The translations under genes were made by a program, and so were the position numbers. 64,000 nucleotides of DNA from Methyloceanibacter stevinii (GTDB lineage Bacteria > Pseudomonadota > Alphaproteobacteria > Rhizobiales > Methyloligellaceae), in NCBI RefSeq assembly GCF_001723355.1, contig NZ_LPWE01000010.1, positions 310,001-374,000 on the forward strand. The letters run 5' to 3'. The notes below the pieces were generated by a model, which was given only the letters and a program-made list of their open reading frames with translations, made no database searches and had not been told where the DNA came from. Below are positions 1 through 10,465 of the stretch, in pieces; the first letter of the stretch is position 1, and each line of letters opens with the position of its first letter.

Positions 1-2524
1 CGCGCTTGAGCACCGGCGCCGGCAGTCCTGCCAGCTTGGCCACATGGATACCATAGGACCGGTCGGCGGCGCCCATCTTCACGCGATACAGGAAGACGAT
101 CTCCTCTCGCCATTCCTTGACCTCGACGGTCGCGTTGGCGGCATGGGGGAGCCGGTCCGCAAGCGCCGTCAGTTCGTGGTAGTGGGTTGCGAACAGCACG
201 CGCGACCGGTTGACCTCGTGAAGATATTCGAGTGCGGCCCACGCAATCGACAACCCGTCGAATGTCGCCGTGCCGCGTCCGATTTCGTCGAGCACCACGA
301 AGGACCGGGGCGTCGCCTGGTTCAGAATCGCGGCGGTCTCGACCATTTCGACCATGAACGTGGAGCGTCCGCGCGCAAGATCATCCGCGGCGCCGACGCG
401 GCTGAAGAGCCTATCGACAAGGCCGATATGGGCGGACTTGGCCGGAACGAAGGCCCCGGCTTGCGCCAGCACCACGATCAGTGCGTTCTGGCGCAGAAAC
501 GTCGATTTGCCGCCCATGTTGGGGCCTGTGACCACGAGCGCACTTGGAGCCTCGTTGCGGTCGCCTTCGCCGCCGCACAGCCGGCAATCGTTGCCGATGA
601 AGTCGCCGGCCTGCTCGCGCCGCAAGGTCTGCTCCACCATCGGGTGCCGGCCTTCCTCGATTGCGAACACGGCGCTGTCGTCGACGCGCGGGCGCACATA
701 GCGCAGTTCGACGGCAAGCTCCGCGAGCCCCGCATAGTGATCGAGTTCGGCGAGCGCGGCGCTGGCCGCCGACAGTTGCCGCTCCGCAGCCATGACTTCG
801 GCCGTGAGTTTGGCGAAGATCTCGAGCTCCAGCGCCAGCGCCCGGTCGGCGGCGGAGGTGATCTTGGACTCGAGGTCCGAGAGTTCGGTCGTCGAGAACC
901 GCACCGCGTTCGCCATGGTCTGACGGTGAATGAAGGTTTCCGCATGCGGCGGCGCCGTGAGCGTCGGCGCATGGAGCGCGGTGACCTCGACGAAATAGCC
1001 GAGCACGCTGTTGTGCCGGACCTTGAGCGACTTGATGCCGGTGGCCTCGGCATACGTCGCCTGCAAGCCGGCGATGACTTTGCGGCTGCCGTCGCGCAAG
1101 GCGCGCAGTTCATCGAGACCGGCATCGTATCCGGGCTGCACGAAGCCCCCATCCCGCGCATTGACGGGCAACTCTTCGGCAAGGGCGGCAGACAACGACG
1201 CCGCCACGTCCGCGGGCGCTTGCGCCAGGCGTTCGGCGATCCCCATCAGCTCGCGCGGCAGGCCCAGCGCGTCGCCGGCCCTGAGGAGCCGGGCCGCGAG
1301 CGCGTGCGCCGCCCCGATCGCCGCACCGACCGCGCCGAGATCGCGCGGCGTGCCGCGGCCGAAGGCGAGGCGTGAAAGCGAACGGGCGAGGTCGGGTGCA
1401 GCTTTCAGGGCATCCCGCAGATCCTGACGCAGGCGCGGCTCGTCGGCGAGATAACCCACGGCGTCGAGGCGGGCGTTAACCAGGGCTACGTCCGTTGAGG
1501 GGGCTGGAGATGCGCCTCGCGAGTCGCGCGCGCCGGCCGCCGTGACAGTCCGGTCGATCGCCGCCAGAAGACTGCCCGCCCGCGTCCCTTGGTTCGACCG
1601 CACCAGTTCGAGATTGGTGCGCGTCGCCGCATCGATCAGCAGCAGCCGGTCCGCCGATTCCCGGCGCGGCGGACGCAAGAGCGGCATGCGGCCAACCTGG
1701 GTGAGCTCCACATAGGTGAGGAGACCGGCAAGTGCCGCGAGTTCCGCCCGCGAGAAATCGCCGAACGCATCGAGCGTCGCTACGCCGAGGCGCTCTTTCA
1801 GCGCGCGCTCGCCGCGGGCCGAATCGAAATGGGCGCGTGGGCAGGGCGTGAGCGCAGCCCCGGCCTCATCGATGCGCGCGCGGATGCCGGCGTCGCTCGC
1901 GAGATCCTCGCCAACAAGCACCTCGCCGGGCCGGATGCGCGCCAGCTCGCCCGGAATGTCCGTGAGTTTGCAGGTCGCCGCGATCAGTTCGCCTGTGGAG
2001 ATATCGATCGAGGCCAGTGCCAGGCGAGGCTCGGTGCCTTCACCTTGCGGTTCGCGGAACAGGGCCGTGAGGAAGTTATGGGCGCGCGCATCGAGCAGCG
2101 ACTCCTCGGTCAGCGTCCCCGGCGTCACGAGGCGCACCACGTCGCGGCGCACGACCGCTTTCGCACCCCGCTTCTTGGCCTCGGCCGGGTCCTCGGTCTG
2201 CTCGCACACGGCGACGCGGTGGCCGAGCGCGATGAGCTTCTGCAGGTAATCATCGGCGGCATGGACAGGCACGCCGCACATGGGAATGTCTTCGCCGAGG
2301 TGCTTGCCGCGCTTGGTGAGAGCGATCCCGAGCGCACGCGAGGCGACAGACGCGTCCTCAAAGAACATCTCGTAGAAATCGCCCATGCGATAGAAGAGGA
2401 GGCTGTCGGCGTTGGCGGCCTTGATTTCCAAGTATTGCGCCATCATCGGCGTGACGCCCTCGGGCGCGCGGAACGGCTCTTTCGTGCCGCCGATCATCGT
2501 GCCTGTTTCCGCGTCTGTCTTCAT
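1..2524 (-). CDS. mutS: DNA mismatch repair protein MutS (3' end outside window)
   Basis: Mismatch-recognition ATPase of the MutSL pathway. The minus-strand frame is open from an ATG at 2524 to the left edge, about 841 codons; family members are about 870-910 residues, so only the extreme C-terminus is missing. Near the N-terminus the mismatch-contacting FYEMF motif is present, followed by the clamp and lever region. The Walker A motif GPNMGGKST lies near 510-530, followed by the signature and Walker B (VLDEIGRGT) motifs. The start overlaps the stop of the upstream gene by four bases (ATGA), so the two are probably translationally coupled. The long plus-strand open frame across this region is its antisense shadow. 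Confidence 0.97.
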   Translation of the reverse strand, partial: MKTDAETGTMIGGTKEPFRAPEGVTPMMAQYLEIKAANADSLLFYRMGDFYEMFFEDASVASRALGIALTKRGKHLGEDIPMCGVPVHAADDYLQKLIALGHRVAVCEQTEDPAEAKKRGAKAVVRRDVVRLVTPGTLTEESLLDARAHNFLTALFREPQGEGTEPRLALASIDISTGELIAATCKLTDIPGELARIRPGEVLVGEDLASDAGIRARIDEAGAALTPCPRAHFDSARGERALKERLGVATLDAFGDFSRAELAALAGLLTYVELTQVGRMPLLRPPRRESADRLLLIDAATRTNLELVRSNQGTRAGSLLAAIDRTVTAAGARDSRGASPAPSTDVALVNARLDAVGYLADEPRLRQDLRDALKAAPDLARSLSRLAFGRGTPRDLGAVGAAIGAAHALAARLLRAGDALGLPRELMGIAERLAQAPADVAASLSAALAEELPVNARDGGFVQPGYDAGLDELRALRDGSRKVIAGLQATYAEATGIKSLKVRHNSVLGYFVEVTALHAPTLTAPPHAETFIHRQTMANAVRFSTTELSDLESKITSAADRALALELEIFAKLTAEVMAAERQLSAASAALAELDHYAGLAELAVELRYVRPRVDDSAVFAIEEGRHPMVEQTLRREQAGDFIGNDCRLCGGEGDRNEAPSALVVTGPNMGGKSTFLRQNALIVVLAQAGAFVPAKSAHIGLVDRLFSRVGAADDLARGRSTFMVEMVETAAILNQATPRSFVVLDEIGRGTATFDGLSIAWAALEYLHEVNRSRVLFATHYHELTALADRLPHAANATVEVKEWREEIVFLYRVKMGAADRSYGIHVAKLAGLPAPVLKR

Positions 2525-3431
2525 GGCCGTCTCTGACCGCATGCCCATTTGAGTCGCGCCACCACTTGCGCGCTCAACTGATCGAACCACACGCCGCACA
2601 ACAGGTCCTGGAACTGCGGATTGTCCGCAGCCTCGGCCACCACCGCATCGACGACCGGACCGTCCTCATAGGGTATCAGGTCCTCCAGCATCCCGGCGGA
2701 TAGGATGCCGAGCAGGTTCGGGTTGTCTTCGATCTCGAGAATGGCTTTCACCAAGGCCAGGCCTTTCAAGGGCTCGCGTACAGTCAGGGTGTGCTGGTAA
2801 TCGTAGAGGTCGTACCACTGATGGTCGCGCTCGATCTCGATATCGGAGCGCGACATGATCTCTACCCATTTCGCGGCCAAGTCGGGAACGGGTAAGGACT
2901 CGAACGCGACCGGCTCGGACTTGGGATGCGCCGCGTCTTCCCAGGCGCGGTAGGCGGGCTCGTCGCAGATCGCCAGGAGGCGCCGCGCCAAATCCGGATC
3001 GTCCACCTTGCCGTTCCCTATGGACGCCGCCTGGCGGCCCATCAGCCACCGCAGCCGTGGCTGCCGCAGCGCAAGCTCTAGCAGGAGAGGCGTCGCCACC
3101 GAGGCGCGGAAGACAAGAAGCTGACCGAGCGGCTTGCCCTTGGCGATCAGATTGAGCACCTCCTCGTCCGGCTCGTGTTGCAGCGCCGCCTCGATGAACG
3201 CGACTCCCTGCTCGGGGTCGTCGTGCGACAGGCGGTCGAAATGGGTGACGAACGCATAGACGCGGGTGTTCGATCCCGGAACTTCGTCGTGCAGACCTCA
3301 CGCCAGGCACGGACCCAGTCGGTCATGGACATCGCGTCGATCCGCGCGGTGACCTCGTAGTAGGCGGGCACGGGATCGAGCGCGGCGCCCGAGGGGTCGC
3401 AGAACCCCAAAATTTCGTCGCACCAGGCCAT
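2521..3431 (-). CDS. Hypothetical protein, DUF6869-like C-terminus, frameshifted in this sequence
   Basis: Two minus-strand frames make one protein. The first begins at ATG 3431 with [10 protein letters not shown] and runs to about 3290 ([10 protein letters not shown]). The second continues as [17 protein letters not shown] to the stop at 2521. One base appears to be missing between about 3255 and 3300. The C-terminal part has a [13 protein letters not shown] pattern followed by [13 protein letters not shown], which resembles DUF6869 proteins from memory; this was not searched. No signal peptide or membrane segment is visible. It overlaps the mutS start by four bases. Function unknown. Confidence 0.6.
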
Positions 3432-3577
3432 CAAAGCGTCCTAGCTTCTCACCGTCGGGCGCACAAGGGCGCGCCCCATGACAGTTGGGGAGGACAGTGG
3501 GGGAAAGGGCTTCCCGCGCCTCACCGCGTCCTCTAGGGTGCGCGACCTCACCGCTATTTCCGAGGAGAGCTGCCATC

Positions 3578-4290
3578 ATTCGCCCGTCCAAACGCGCACC
3601 CGACACGTTGCGCCCCGTGAGCCTCGAACGCGCGGCCTCGCGCCACGCCGAGGGCTCCTGCCTCGTCCGTTTCGGCGAGACTCATGTCCTATGCACCGCC
3701 TCGGTCGCCGAATCGGTTCCCCCGTGGCTCAAGGGGTCCGGGCGGGGCTGGGTCACGGCCGAGTACGGCATGCTGCCGCGCTCAACCCACGACCGCACAC
3801 GCCGTGAGGCGGCGGCCGGCAAGCAGTCCGGGCGGACCCAGGAAATTCAGCGGCTGATCGGTCGCTCCTTGCGGGCGGTGACCAATCTGGCCGGCATGCC
3901 GGACAAGCAGATCGTGGTCGACTGCGATGTGCTGCAGGCAGACGGCGGCACGCGTACTGCCTCCATCACCGGGGCCTGGGTCGCCCTCCATGACGCCCTC
4001 GCCTGGATGGAGGCGCGCAGCATGATCAAGAGCGGCGTCCTGCGCGATCATGTGGCGGCGGTCTCCTGCGGTCTCTATGGCGGCGAACCCGTGCTCGATC
4101 TCGATTACGCCGAGGACTCCGAAGCCGATGCGGACGCCAATTTCGTCATCACCGGCAAGGGCGGGATCGTCGAGGTGCAGGGAACGGCCGAGACCGAACC
4201 GTTTAGCCAGGAGCAGTTCGATGCGCTGATGGGGCTGGCGCGCGCCGCATCGCCGATCTCGTCGAGCTCCAGAAGATGACGATTGCCTGA
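3578..4290 (+). CDS. rph: Ribonuclease PH (non-AUG start, C-terminal frameshift)
   Basis: Phosphorolytic 3'-5' exoribonuclease that trims tRNA 3' ends. The family N-terminus [13 protein letters not shown] is present, as are [16 protein letters not shown] and the phosphate-binding [15 protein letters not shown] region. No ATG, GTG or TTG precedes RPSKR closely. An ATT (3578) or ATC (3575) sits behind a good GAGGAG ribosome site (3562-3567), so a rare AUU/AUC start is likely; the nearest conventional in-frame start, a TTG at 3485, adds 31 non-conserved residues. As read, the frame ends at 4279 with an abnormal serine-rich tail. Restoring one base near 4237-4250 gives the expected RIADLVELQ ending and a stop at 4288-4290. 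Confidence 0.92.
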
Positions 4291-4300
4291 GGAGGCGCGC

Positions 4301-4936
4301 GTGCTCAGTCCCGGCGTTCTTCATCCCGGCTCGAAAATCGTGGTCGCCAGTCACAACGAGGGCAAGGTGCGCGAACTCGGCGAGTTGTTCGAACCGCTCG
4401 GCATCACTTGCATCTCGGCGGGCAGTCTCGATCTGCCGGAGCCAGAGGAGACCGGCGACACGTTCGAGGCCAACGCGCTGCTCAAGGCCCATGCGGCGGC
4501 ACGCGGATCGGGCATGATGGCGCTGGCGGACGATTCCGGGCTCGAAGTCGACGCGCTCGGCGGCGATCCCGGCATTCACTCGGCGCGATGGGGCGGCCCG
4601 GACAAGGATTTCGCGCTTGCCATGCGGAAGGTGCACGAGGCGTTGGAAGCCACCGGCGGAGCCTTCAGCCACGCCAACTTCACTTGCGCTCTGGCGCTCG
4701 CGGCCCCCAACGGCGAGGAAGCCGTTTTCACGGGCAAGGTCTTCGGGCATATCCAATGGCCGCCGCGCGGGGAGCGGGGCTTCGGCTATGATCCCATCTT
4801 CGTGCCTGAGGACTACAAGGAGACGTTCGGCGAGATGGATCCATCCCTCAAGAACGACCTGTCTCACCGTATGCGCGCCTTCGAACAGCTGATCGAGGCG
4901 ACCTATGCTAAAGCCGACGACGAAAACGCAGTCTGA
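4301..4936 (+). CDS. rdgB: dITP/XTP pyrophosphatase (RdgB/HAM1 family)
   Basis: House-cleaning nucleotide pyrophosphatase that removes dITP, XTP and other deaminated purine triphosphates. Family motifs are clear: SHNEGKVRE at the N-terminus, [24 protein letters not shown] with the catalytic acidic residues, PGIHSARW, and GFGYDPIF followed by [10 protein letters not shown] near the C-terminus. The GTG at 4301 is chosen because a GGAGG sits five bases upstream (4291-4295); the open frame extends back to a TTG at 4283 without conservation. Usual length is about 200 residues and this gives 211. It follows rph closely and overlaps hemW by 32 bases, suggesting one transcript. Confidence 0.95.
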   Translation: MLSPGVLHPGSKIVVASHNEGKVRELGELFEPLGITCISAGSLDLPEPEETGDTFEANALLKAHAAARGSGMMALADDSGLEVDALGGDPGIHSARWGGPDKDFALAMRKVHEALEATGGAFSHANFTCALALAAPNGEEAVFTGKVFGHIQWPPRGERGFGYDPIFVPEDYKETFGEMDPSLKNDLSHRMRAFEQLIEATYAKADDENAV

Positions 4937-6086
4937 CGCCAAATACGGCGAGCCGTTCGGCGTCTACGTGCACTGGCCGTTCTGCGCGGCCAAGTGCCCC
5001 TATTGCGACTTCAACTCCCATGTGCGCCACGGCGGCATCGATCAGGACCGTTTCCTCGCGGCCTATCTGAAGGAACTTGGGTATTTCGCGGACGCAGCCC
5101 CGGGGCGCACGGTGACGAGCGTATTCTTCGGCGGCGGCACGCCCTCGCTCATGGTGCCGCGCGTGACCGGCGCAATCCTGGACGCCATCGCCAAACACTG
5201 GACGCTGGACGAGGCCGCGGAGATCACGCTCGAGGCCAATCCCACGAGCGTCGAGGCGGAGAACTTCCGGGGTTACGCGACCGCGGGCGTCAACCGGCTG
5301 TCGCTGGGCGTCCAGGCGCTGGACGATGCCAGTCTGAAGTCTCTCGGCCGCCTGCATACGGCCGACGAGGCACTCGCCGCCTTCGCGCTGGCGCGGGAAT
5401 GTTTCGACCGTATCTCCTTTGACCTAATCTATGCCCGCGAAGGGCAGTCTCTCGATGCCTGGCGGGAGGAACTGTCGCGCGCGCTGACCTTCGCCGCAGA
5501 TCACCTCTCGCTCTATCAGCTGACCATCGAGGACGGGACACCGTTCGCCGCGCTGCACGCGGCGGGTCGTTTACACGTGCCCGAAGGCGAGACGGCCCGG
5601 GCGATGTATCTGGCGACCCAGGACCTGTGTGAGGCGGCAGGGCTCCCCGCCTACGAGGTTTCCAACCATGCCGCGCCGGGTGCCGAATCCCGCCACAACC
5701 TCGTCTATTGGCGCGGCCACGACTATGCAGCGTCGGCGCCGGCGGCCCATGCGCGCATCGCGACGGACGGCACGAAACGGGCGCTCTCGACTTTGCGGCT
5801 GCCCGAAGACTGGCTCGCCCAAGTCGAAGCGCGCGGGCACGGTCTTATGAGCGACGAGCCGCTCAGCCACCGCGAATCGGCGGAGGAATATCTGTTGATG
5901 GCCTTGCGGCTCGCCGAGGGCATGAATCTGTCCCGCTTCGAAAATTTCGCAGGCGAGCCGCTCGACGAGCACCGCATCGACGCGCTCGCTGCCGAAGGGC
6001 TGCTCGTCCGGAACGGCACGCAGCTCACGGCGACGCCGTCGGGGCGGCTCGTGCTGGAACGGCTGATCCTGGAACTCGCCGCCTGA
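4905..6086 (+). CDS. hemW: Radical SAM heme chaperone HemW
   Basis: Radical-SAM protein related to HemN that binds heme and delivers it to respiratory enzymes. The iron-sulfur motif CxxxCxxC is present in [14 protein letters not shown] near residue 27, followed by [10 protein letters not shown] and the SAM-binding EANPTS stretch. The HemW C-terminal domain ([13 protein letters not shown]) is also present. The length of 393 residues fits. One oddity is the segment after HNLVYWR, which usually carries a glycine-rich GxGPGAHGR motif and here reads ASAPAAHAR, so several normally invariant glycines are alanine or serine. The start overlaps rdgB by 32 bases. Confidence 0.93.
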   Translation: MLKPTTKTQSDAKYGEPFGVYVHWPFCAAKCPYCDFNSHVRHGGIDQDRFLAAYLKELGYFADAAPGRTVTSVFFGGGTPSLMVPRVTGAILDAIAKHWTLDEAAEITLEANPTSVEAENFRGYATAGVNRLSLGVQALDDASLKSLGRLHTADEALAAFALARECFDRISFDLIYAREGQSLDAWREELSRALTFAADHLSLYQLTIEDGTPFAALHAAGRLHVPEGETARAMYLATQDLCEAAGLPAYEVSNHAAPGAESRHNLVYWRGHDYAASAPAAHARIATDGTKRALSTLRLPEDWLAQVEARGHGLMSDEPLSHRESAEEYLLMALRLAEGMNLSRFENFAGEPLDEHRIDALAAEGLLVRNGTQLTATPSGRLVLERLILELAA

Positions 6087-6163
6087 AGCCCACGTGCGGA
6101 GCCACGCGAATCCGCCTAAATTCGCAACTCCCGGAATACGACGCGAGAGAAAGACGGAGCCCG

Positions 6164-7087
6164 TTGCAAGACCACGGCACAACGGAAGCCAATGCCAGAA
6201 CGGTGGCTCGAGCCAGCGAAGCGCTGGCCGAACTCCTCGACCGGCCGCTCCCGGCGGGCCTGTATCTCGTGGCGACGCCGATCGGCAATCTTACCGACAT
6301 CTCCTTGAGGGCGCTTGCGGTCCTCTCCCGCGCGCCGCTGATCGCGGCGGAAGACACGCGGCACTCCCGCAAGCTGCTGTCGCACTACAACATCTCCGCC
6401 GAGCTCACGCCCTATCACGAGCACAATGCTGCGCGCGAACGCCCGAAGCTGCTCGCGCGGATCGATGCCGGCTACGCCGTGGCGCTGATCTCGGATGCGG
6501 GCACGCCACTCGTCTCGGACCCCGGCTACAAGCTGGTGCGCGAGGCGCTCGATGCGGGGCTGATGGTGACCAGCATTCCCGGACCCTCGGCGGCGCTGGC
6601 AGCGCTGACGAGCGCGGGCCTTCCGACGGACTCTTTCCTGTTCGGCGGGTTCCTGCCGCCGAAATCCGGACCGCGCCAGGCGCGGCTCACCGCGCTCAAG
6701 GATACGCCCGCAACGCTGATCTTCTTCGAGACCGCGCCGCGCCTCGCCAAGAGCCTTGCCGACATGGCCGCGGTGTTGGGCCCACGCGAAGCGGTGATCG
6801 CGCGCGAACTCACCAAGCTGCATGAGACCCTGCATCGCGGCACGCTGGATGCGCTCGCCGCGCAGATCGACGCGCAGCCGGTCAAAGGTGAGGTGGCCGT
6901 GGTGATCGCGCCGCCACGCGCCGAGGAGGCGCAAGTTGACGATGCGCGCCTCACGGCGGACTTGGAGGCGGCGCTTGGGGCCATGAGCCTGCGCGACGCG
7001 GTGCGCGCGGTGACGGATGCGCATGGGGTGAAACGCGCGCGGGTCTACGAGTTGGGCCTCGCCTTGTCTAAGCGGGACAGATCATGA
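6164..7087 (+). CDS. rsmI: 16S rRNA (cytidine-1402-2'-O)-methyltransferase RsmI
   Basis: SAM-dependent tetrapyrrole-methylase-fold enzyme that 2'-O-methylates C1402 of 16S rRNA. The N-terminal LYLVATPIGNLTDIS motif, AAEDTRHSRKLL, ALISDAGTPLVSDPGYKLV and IPGPSAALAALTSAGLP motifs are all present. No ATG occurs near the start. A TTG at 6164 follows a purine-rich GACGGAG and is preferred; a GTG at 6203 is the alternative. The frame is open further upstream into the end of hemW, but that part is antisense-like and non-conserved. The stop overlaps the yraN start (ATGA), the usual Rhizobiales gene order. Confidence 0.94.
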   Translation: MQDHGTTEANARTVARASEALAELLDRPLPAGLYLVATPIGNLTDISLRALAVLSRAPLIAAEDTRHSRKLLSHYNISAELTPYHEHNAARERPKLLARIDAGYAVALISDAGTPLVSDPGYKLVREALDAGLMVTSIPGPSAALAALTSAGLPTDSFLFGGFLPPKSGPRQARLTALKDTPATLIFFETAPRLAKSLADMAAVLGPREAVIARELTKLHETLHRGTLDALAAQIDAQPVKGEVAVVIAPPRAEEAQVDDARLTADLEAALGAMSLRDAVRAVTDAHGVKRARVYELGLALSKRDRS

Positions 7088-7443
7088 GCCGGGCTCGCGC
7101 ACGCGCCTACCGCGACGGCGTCATGGCCGAGACGCTCACCGCCTGGCTCTTCCGCCTCAAAGGCTATCGCATCGTGGCGAAGCGCTACCGTTCGCCGGTG
7201 GGGGAGATCGATCTCGTCGCCACCAAGGGCGAGCGACTAGCGTTCGTGGAGGTGAAGCACCGGAAGACCCACGACGAGGCGGCGTTCGCGGTGACGGCGC
7301 GGCAGAAGCAGCGCATCGTTCGCGCGGCTCAATACTGGATCGCAAGCCATCCGGATTTCGTCGGCCATGCCATCGCCTTCGACGTGGTGCTGTGCGCCCC
7401 TTGGACCCTGCCGCAGCACGTGGAAAACGCGTTCCCCGTGTGA
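7084..7443 (+). CDS. yraN: YraN family (UPF0102) nuclease-like protein
   Basis: Small protein with a restriction-endonuclease-like fold. The [21 protein letters not shown] stretch near residues 39-59 carries the E-x-D ... E-x-K catalytic-type pattern, followed by a [12 protein letters not shown] helix typical of UPF0102. The length of 119 residues is normal. It starts inside the rsmI stop with a four-base overlap, so the two are probably co-translated. No substrate is firmly known for the family, and function is inferred only from the fold. Confidence 0.92.
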   Translation: MSRARARAYRDGVMAETLTAWLFRLKGYRIVAKRYRSPVGEIDLVATKGERLAFVEVKHRKTHDEAAFAVTARQKQRIVRAAQYWIASHPDFVGHAIAFDVVLCAPWTLPQHVENAFPV

Positions 7444-7549
7444 GCGACATGGCGGCGGATGTGCCGCGCTTGAAAAGAGGCGCCCCAGCGCGCAAGTTCC
7501 GCGGAACTCGCCTGGCCCCTCATCTGGGCCCCAGAACCGACAGGACATC

Positions 7550-8497
7550 ATGGCCCTCAAAGTCGCCTTCCAAATGGATCCCATCGAGCTGATCGACATC
7601 AACGGGGATTCCACCTTCGCGCTTCTTTTGGAGGCGCAGAGCCGCGGCCATGACGTGTTCTACTACACCCCGCCCAATCTCTCGCTGAAGGACGGCCGGC
7701 TGATCGCGTTCGGCCACAGCCTGACGGTCGAGGACAAGCCGGGCGACCACTACCGGCTAGCGCATCCGCGCAGCGTGGACCTCGCCGATTTCGATGTGGT
7801 GCAGCTCCGCCAGGACCCGCCCTTCGACATGGCCTATATCACCACGACACACCTGCTGGAGCGCCTGCAGCCCGGCACGCTCGTGGTCAACGATCCGGCC
7901 TCCGTGCGCAACGCGCCGGAGAAGGTGTTCGTCCTCGACTTTTTGGATCTGATGCCGCCGACGCTCGTGACCCGGTCGCCGGACGAGATCCGCGCCTTCC
8001 GCGCCGAGCACAAGGACATCGTCGTGAAGCCGCTTTACGGCAATGGCGGCGCCGCGATCTTCCGCATCGCCGAGGGCGACACTAATCTCAATTCGCTGAT
8101 CGAACTGCTCGGTCAGACCTTCCGCGAGCCGATCATGGTGCAGCGTTACCTGCCGAGTGTGCGCGCGGGCGACAAGCGCATCATCCTGGTCGACGGAGAG
8201 GTGGCCGGCGCCATCAATCGCGTGCCGGCAGCGGACGAGACGCGCTCGAACCTGCATGTAGGCGGCACGGCTAGAAAGACCACGCTGACGCCGCGCGAGG
8301 AGGAAATCTGCGTGCGGCTCTCACCCGAGCTCAAGAAGCGCGGGCTGATCTTCACAGGCATCGACGTGATTGGGGATTACCTCACCGAGATCAACGTCAC
8401 CTCGCCGACGGGCATCCGGCAGGTGAAGGAGTTCGGCGGGAACGACATCGCCGCCATGATCTGGGACGTGGTCGAGAAGAAGGTCGCTGCGCGCTAG
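7550..8497 (+). CDS. gshB: Glutathione synthetase
   Basis: ATP-grasp ligase that joins gamma-glutamylcysteine and glycine to make glutathione. This thiol is also used in formaldehyde detoxification in many methylotrophs. The protein begins [14 protein letters not shown] and shows DPPFDMAYI, the [12 protein letters not shown] substrate region, [11 protein letters not shown] (ATP-grasp loop) and a C-terminal [19 protein letters not shown] metal-binding segment. The ATG at 7550 gives 315 residues, as expected. The open frame extends upstream to 7367 but that part overlaps yraN and is not conserved. The gap to yraN is about 106 bases. Confidence 0.96.
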   Translation: MALKVAFQMDPIELIDINGDSTFALLLEAQSRGHDVFYYTPPNLSLKDGRLIAFGHSLTVEDKPGDHYRLAHPRSVDLADFDVVQLRQDPPFDMAYITTTHLLERLQPGTLVVNDPASVRNAPEKVFVLDFLDLMPPTLVTRSPDEIRAFRAEHKDIVVKPLYGNGGAAIFRIAEGDTNLNSLIELLGQTFREPIMVQRYLPSVRAGDKRIILVDGEVAGAINRVPAADETRSNLHVGGTARKTTLTPREEEICVRLSPELKKRGLIFTGIDVIGDYLTEINVTSPTGIRQVKEFGGNDIAAMIWDVVEKKVAAR

Positions 8498-8697
8498 GAC
8501 CGCGCGCGCCGTCGCGCACGGCAGCGCCAAACGGCCAGCGCATGGGCGCCCAGCCCGATGCCCCAGCCGGCGGCCACCCACACGAACCAGTGGCGCGGGG
8601 GATCGTGAGACAGCGCCAGCGCGGCACACAGCCCAACGACGGCGAGGTAGACGCCGGCGTGGATCAAGAATCCGAGCGGAATCGAATCGTTTTTCAT
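8494..8697 (-). CDS. Small 2TM-domain membrane protein
   Basis: A 67-residue protein beginning [20 protein letters not shown]. It has two hydrophobic helices (about residues 8-28 and 38-56) separated by a short polar loop containing PPRHWFVW, and an arginine-rich tail. This matches the pattern of 2TM-domain proteins in Proteobacteria. An in-frame start four codons upstream (8709) is possible. It converges on gshB with a four-base overlap of the stops. Function unknown. Confidence 0.6.
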   Translation of the reverse strand: MKNDSIPLGFLIHAGVYLAVVGLCAALALSHDPPRHWFVWVAAGWGIGLGAHALAVWRCRARRRARS

Positions 8698-8819
8698 TCC
8701 CGAAGACAAACACGATCGCGCTGGATTTGGCAGACGTGCCGTATGTTCACTTAATGTTCTTGCGCCCGCCTACACGCTGAGATAGCATTGCCTTCGAAGA
8801 TCAAACGGGGGTTCGCCGG

Positions 8820-10355
8820 ATGTTCGCGCGGGTTACGACGGTTGCATTCGAGGGCATCGAGGCCCGCGCGGTCGATGTGCAGGTGCAGATCAGCTCCGGG
8901 ATGCCGGCCTTCACCATCGTGGGCCTGCCCGACAAGGCTGTTGCCGAAAGCCGGGAACGGGTGCGCGGCGCCCTGAACGCAATCGGGCTCGCCCTGCCGC
9001 CCAAACGTATCACCGTGAACCTCGCCCCCGCCGATCTCCCCAAGGAAGGCAGCCACTACGATCTGCCCATCGCCCTCGGGGTCATGGCCTCCGCCGGGGC
9101 CATCGCGCCGGATGCGATCGAGGGCCACTGCGTCCTTGGCGAACTGGCGCTCGACGGCTCGATCGCGGCCATTGCAGGCGCGCTGCCGGCGGCGGTCGGG
9201 GCCAATGCGATGAACAAGGGGCTGATCTGCCCCGGGCCTTGCGGCGCGGAAGCCGCCTGGGCCGCCGCCGATATGCCGATCCTGGCGCCGGCGGACCTGC
9301 TGCAGCTTATCAACCATTTCAAGGGCCTCCAGACCTTGCGGCGCCCGGAGCCCAATCTCGAGCCCGAGGACGAGGCGATGCCGGATCTGGCCGATATCAA
9401 GGGCCAGGAAACTGCGAAGCGCGCCTTGGAAGTGGCGGCAGCCGGCGGGCATCACTTTCTGATGGTCGGCCCGCCGGGATCGGGCAAATCCATGCTGGCC
9501 AAGCGCCTGCCCTCGATCCTGCCGCCTCTCGAACCCGCCGAAATGCTGGAAGTCAGCATGATCCGCAGCCTTGCGGGCGATCTGGCAGGCGGCCGGATCG
9601 GGCGCAACCGGCCCTTCCGCGCGCCTCACCATTCCGCCAGCATGGCCGCGCTAGTCGGCGGGGGCACCCGGCCCCGCCCCGGCGAAGTCGCACTGGCCCA
9701 TCTCGGGGTTCTGTTCCTCGACGAACTGCCCGAGTTCAATCCCCAGGTTCTGGACGCGCTGCGGCAGCCGCTCGAGAGCGGCGAGACGATCATCGCGCGG
9801 GCGAACCACCGCATTGCCTATCCCTCCCGGGTGCAACTCGTCGCCGCCATGAACCCCTGCCGTTGCGGCCACGCTGGCGAACCGGGCCATGTCTGCCGCC
9901 AGGGGCAATCCTGCGCGGCGCGCTACCAGGCGCGCATCTCCGGTCCGCTGCTCGATCGGATCGACTTGCAGATCGAGGTGCCGGCAGTCTCCGCCGCCGA
10001 CCTGGTGCTACCGCGCGCCTCCGAAGGCAGCACCGAGGTGCGGGAGCGCGTGGCTGCGGCGCGGGCCATCCAAACGGCACGTTATCGGGGCCTTGGCCTG
10101 CCGCAGGTGCGGACCAACGCGGAGGCCGACGGCCAGGTTCTGGAGAAGGTGGCCACGCCCGATGCGCAAGGGCTGGGGCTCTTGCGCGATGCGGCGCGGA
10201 CGCTCTCTTTGAGCGCCCGCGGCTATCACCGGACCTTGCGCGTGGGCCGCACGCTCGCGGACCTGGACGGGGCGGAGACCGTCTCCCGCATCCACATCGC
10301 CGAGGCGCTCAGCTATCGCGGCGAGGCCCTGCGCCGCACGAAAGTGGCGGCCTGA
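8820..10355 (+). CDS. comM: YifB/ComM family Mg-chelatase-like AAA+ ATPase
   Basis: Hexameric AAA+ helicase-like protein; the ComM homologue promotes branch migration during natural transformation in other bacteria. Residues 1-170 form the ChlI-type N-terminal domain with GLPDKAVAESRERVRGAL. Walker A GPPGSGKS is at 217-224 and Walker B LFLDE at 298-302. A zinc-type CRCGHAGEPGHVC stretch follows PYPSR/VAAMNPC, and the C-terminal Mg-chelatase domain has SARGYHRTLRVGRTLADLDG. The length of 511 residues is standard. It stands alone, with about 120 bases upstream and 110 downstream without genes. Confidence 0.94.
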   Translation: MFARVTTVAFEGIEARAVDVQVQISSGMPAFTIVGLPDKAVAESRERVRGALNAIGLALPPKRITVNLAPADLPKEGSHYDLPIALGVMASAGAIAPDAIEGHCVLGELALDGSIAAIAGALPAAVGANAMNKGLICPGPCGAEAAWAAADMPILAPADLLQLINHFKGLQTLRRPEPNLEPEDEAMPDLADIKGQETAKRALEVAAAGGHHFLMVGPPGSGKSMLAKRLPSILPPLEPAEMLEVSMIRSLAGDLAGGRIGRNRPFRAPHHSASMAALVGGGTRPRPGEVALAHLGVLFLDELPEFNPQVLDALRQPLESGETIIARANHRIAYPSRVQLVAAMNPCRCGHAGEPGHVCRQGQSCAARYQARISGPLLDRIDLQIEVPAVSAADLVLPRASEGSTEVRERVAAARAIQTARYRGLGLPQVRTNAEADGQVLEKVATPDAQGLGLLRDAARTLSLSARGYHRTLRVGRTLADLDGAETVSRIHIAEALSYRGEALRRTKVAA

Positions 10356-10465
10356 AGCCGCAATTCCGCACGATCCTCTCAAGAGTTTCTCAAACTTTCT
10401 CTGCCAAGCTCAGCGCCAATGAAAAGCCGGGCAAAAAGTCCGGCGCATAAACAGGCGTCAAAACA

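Noticed and set aside
44-2536. Long plus-strand open frames opposite mutS
   Set aside because: They are antisense to a clear mutS and show arginine/histidine-rich composition typical of shadow frames in high-GC DNA.
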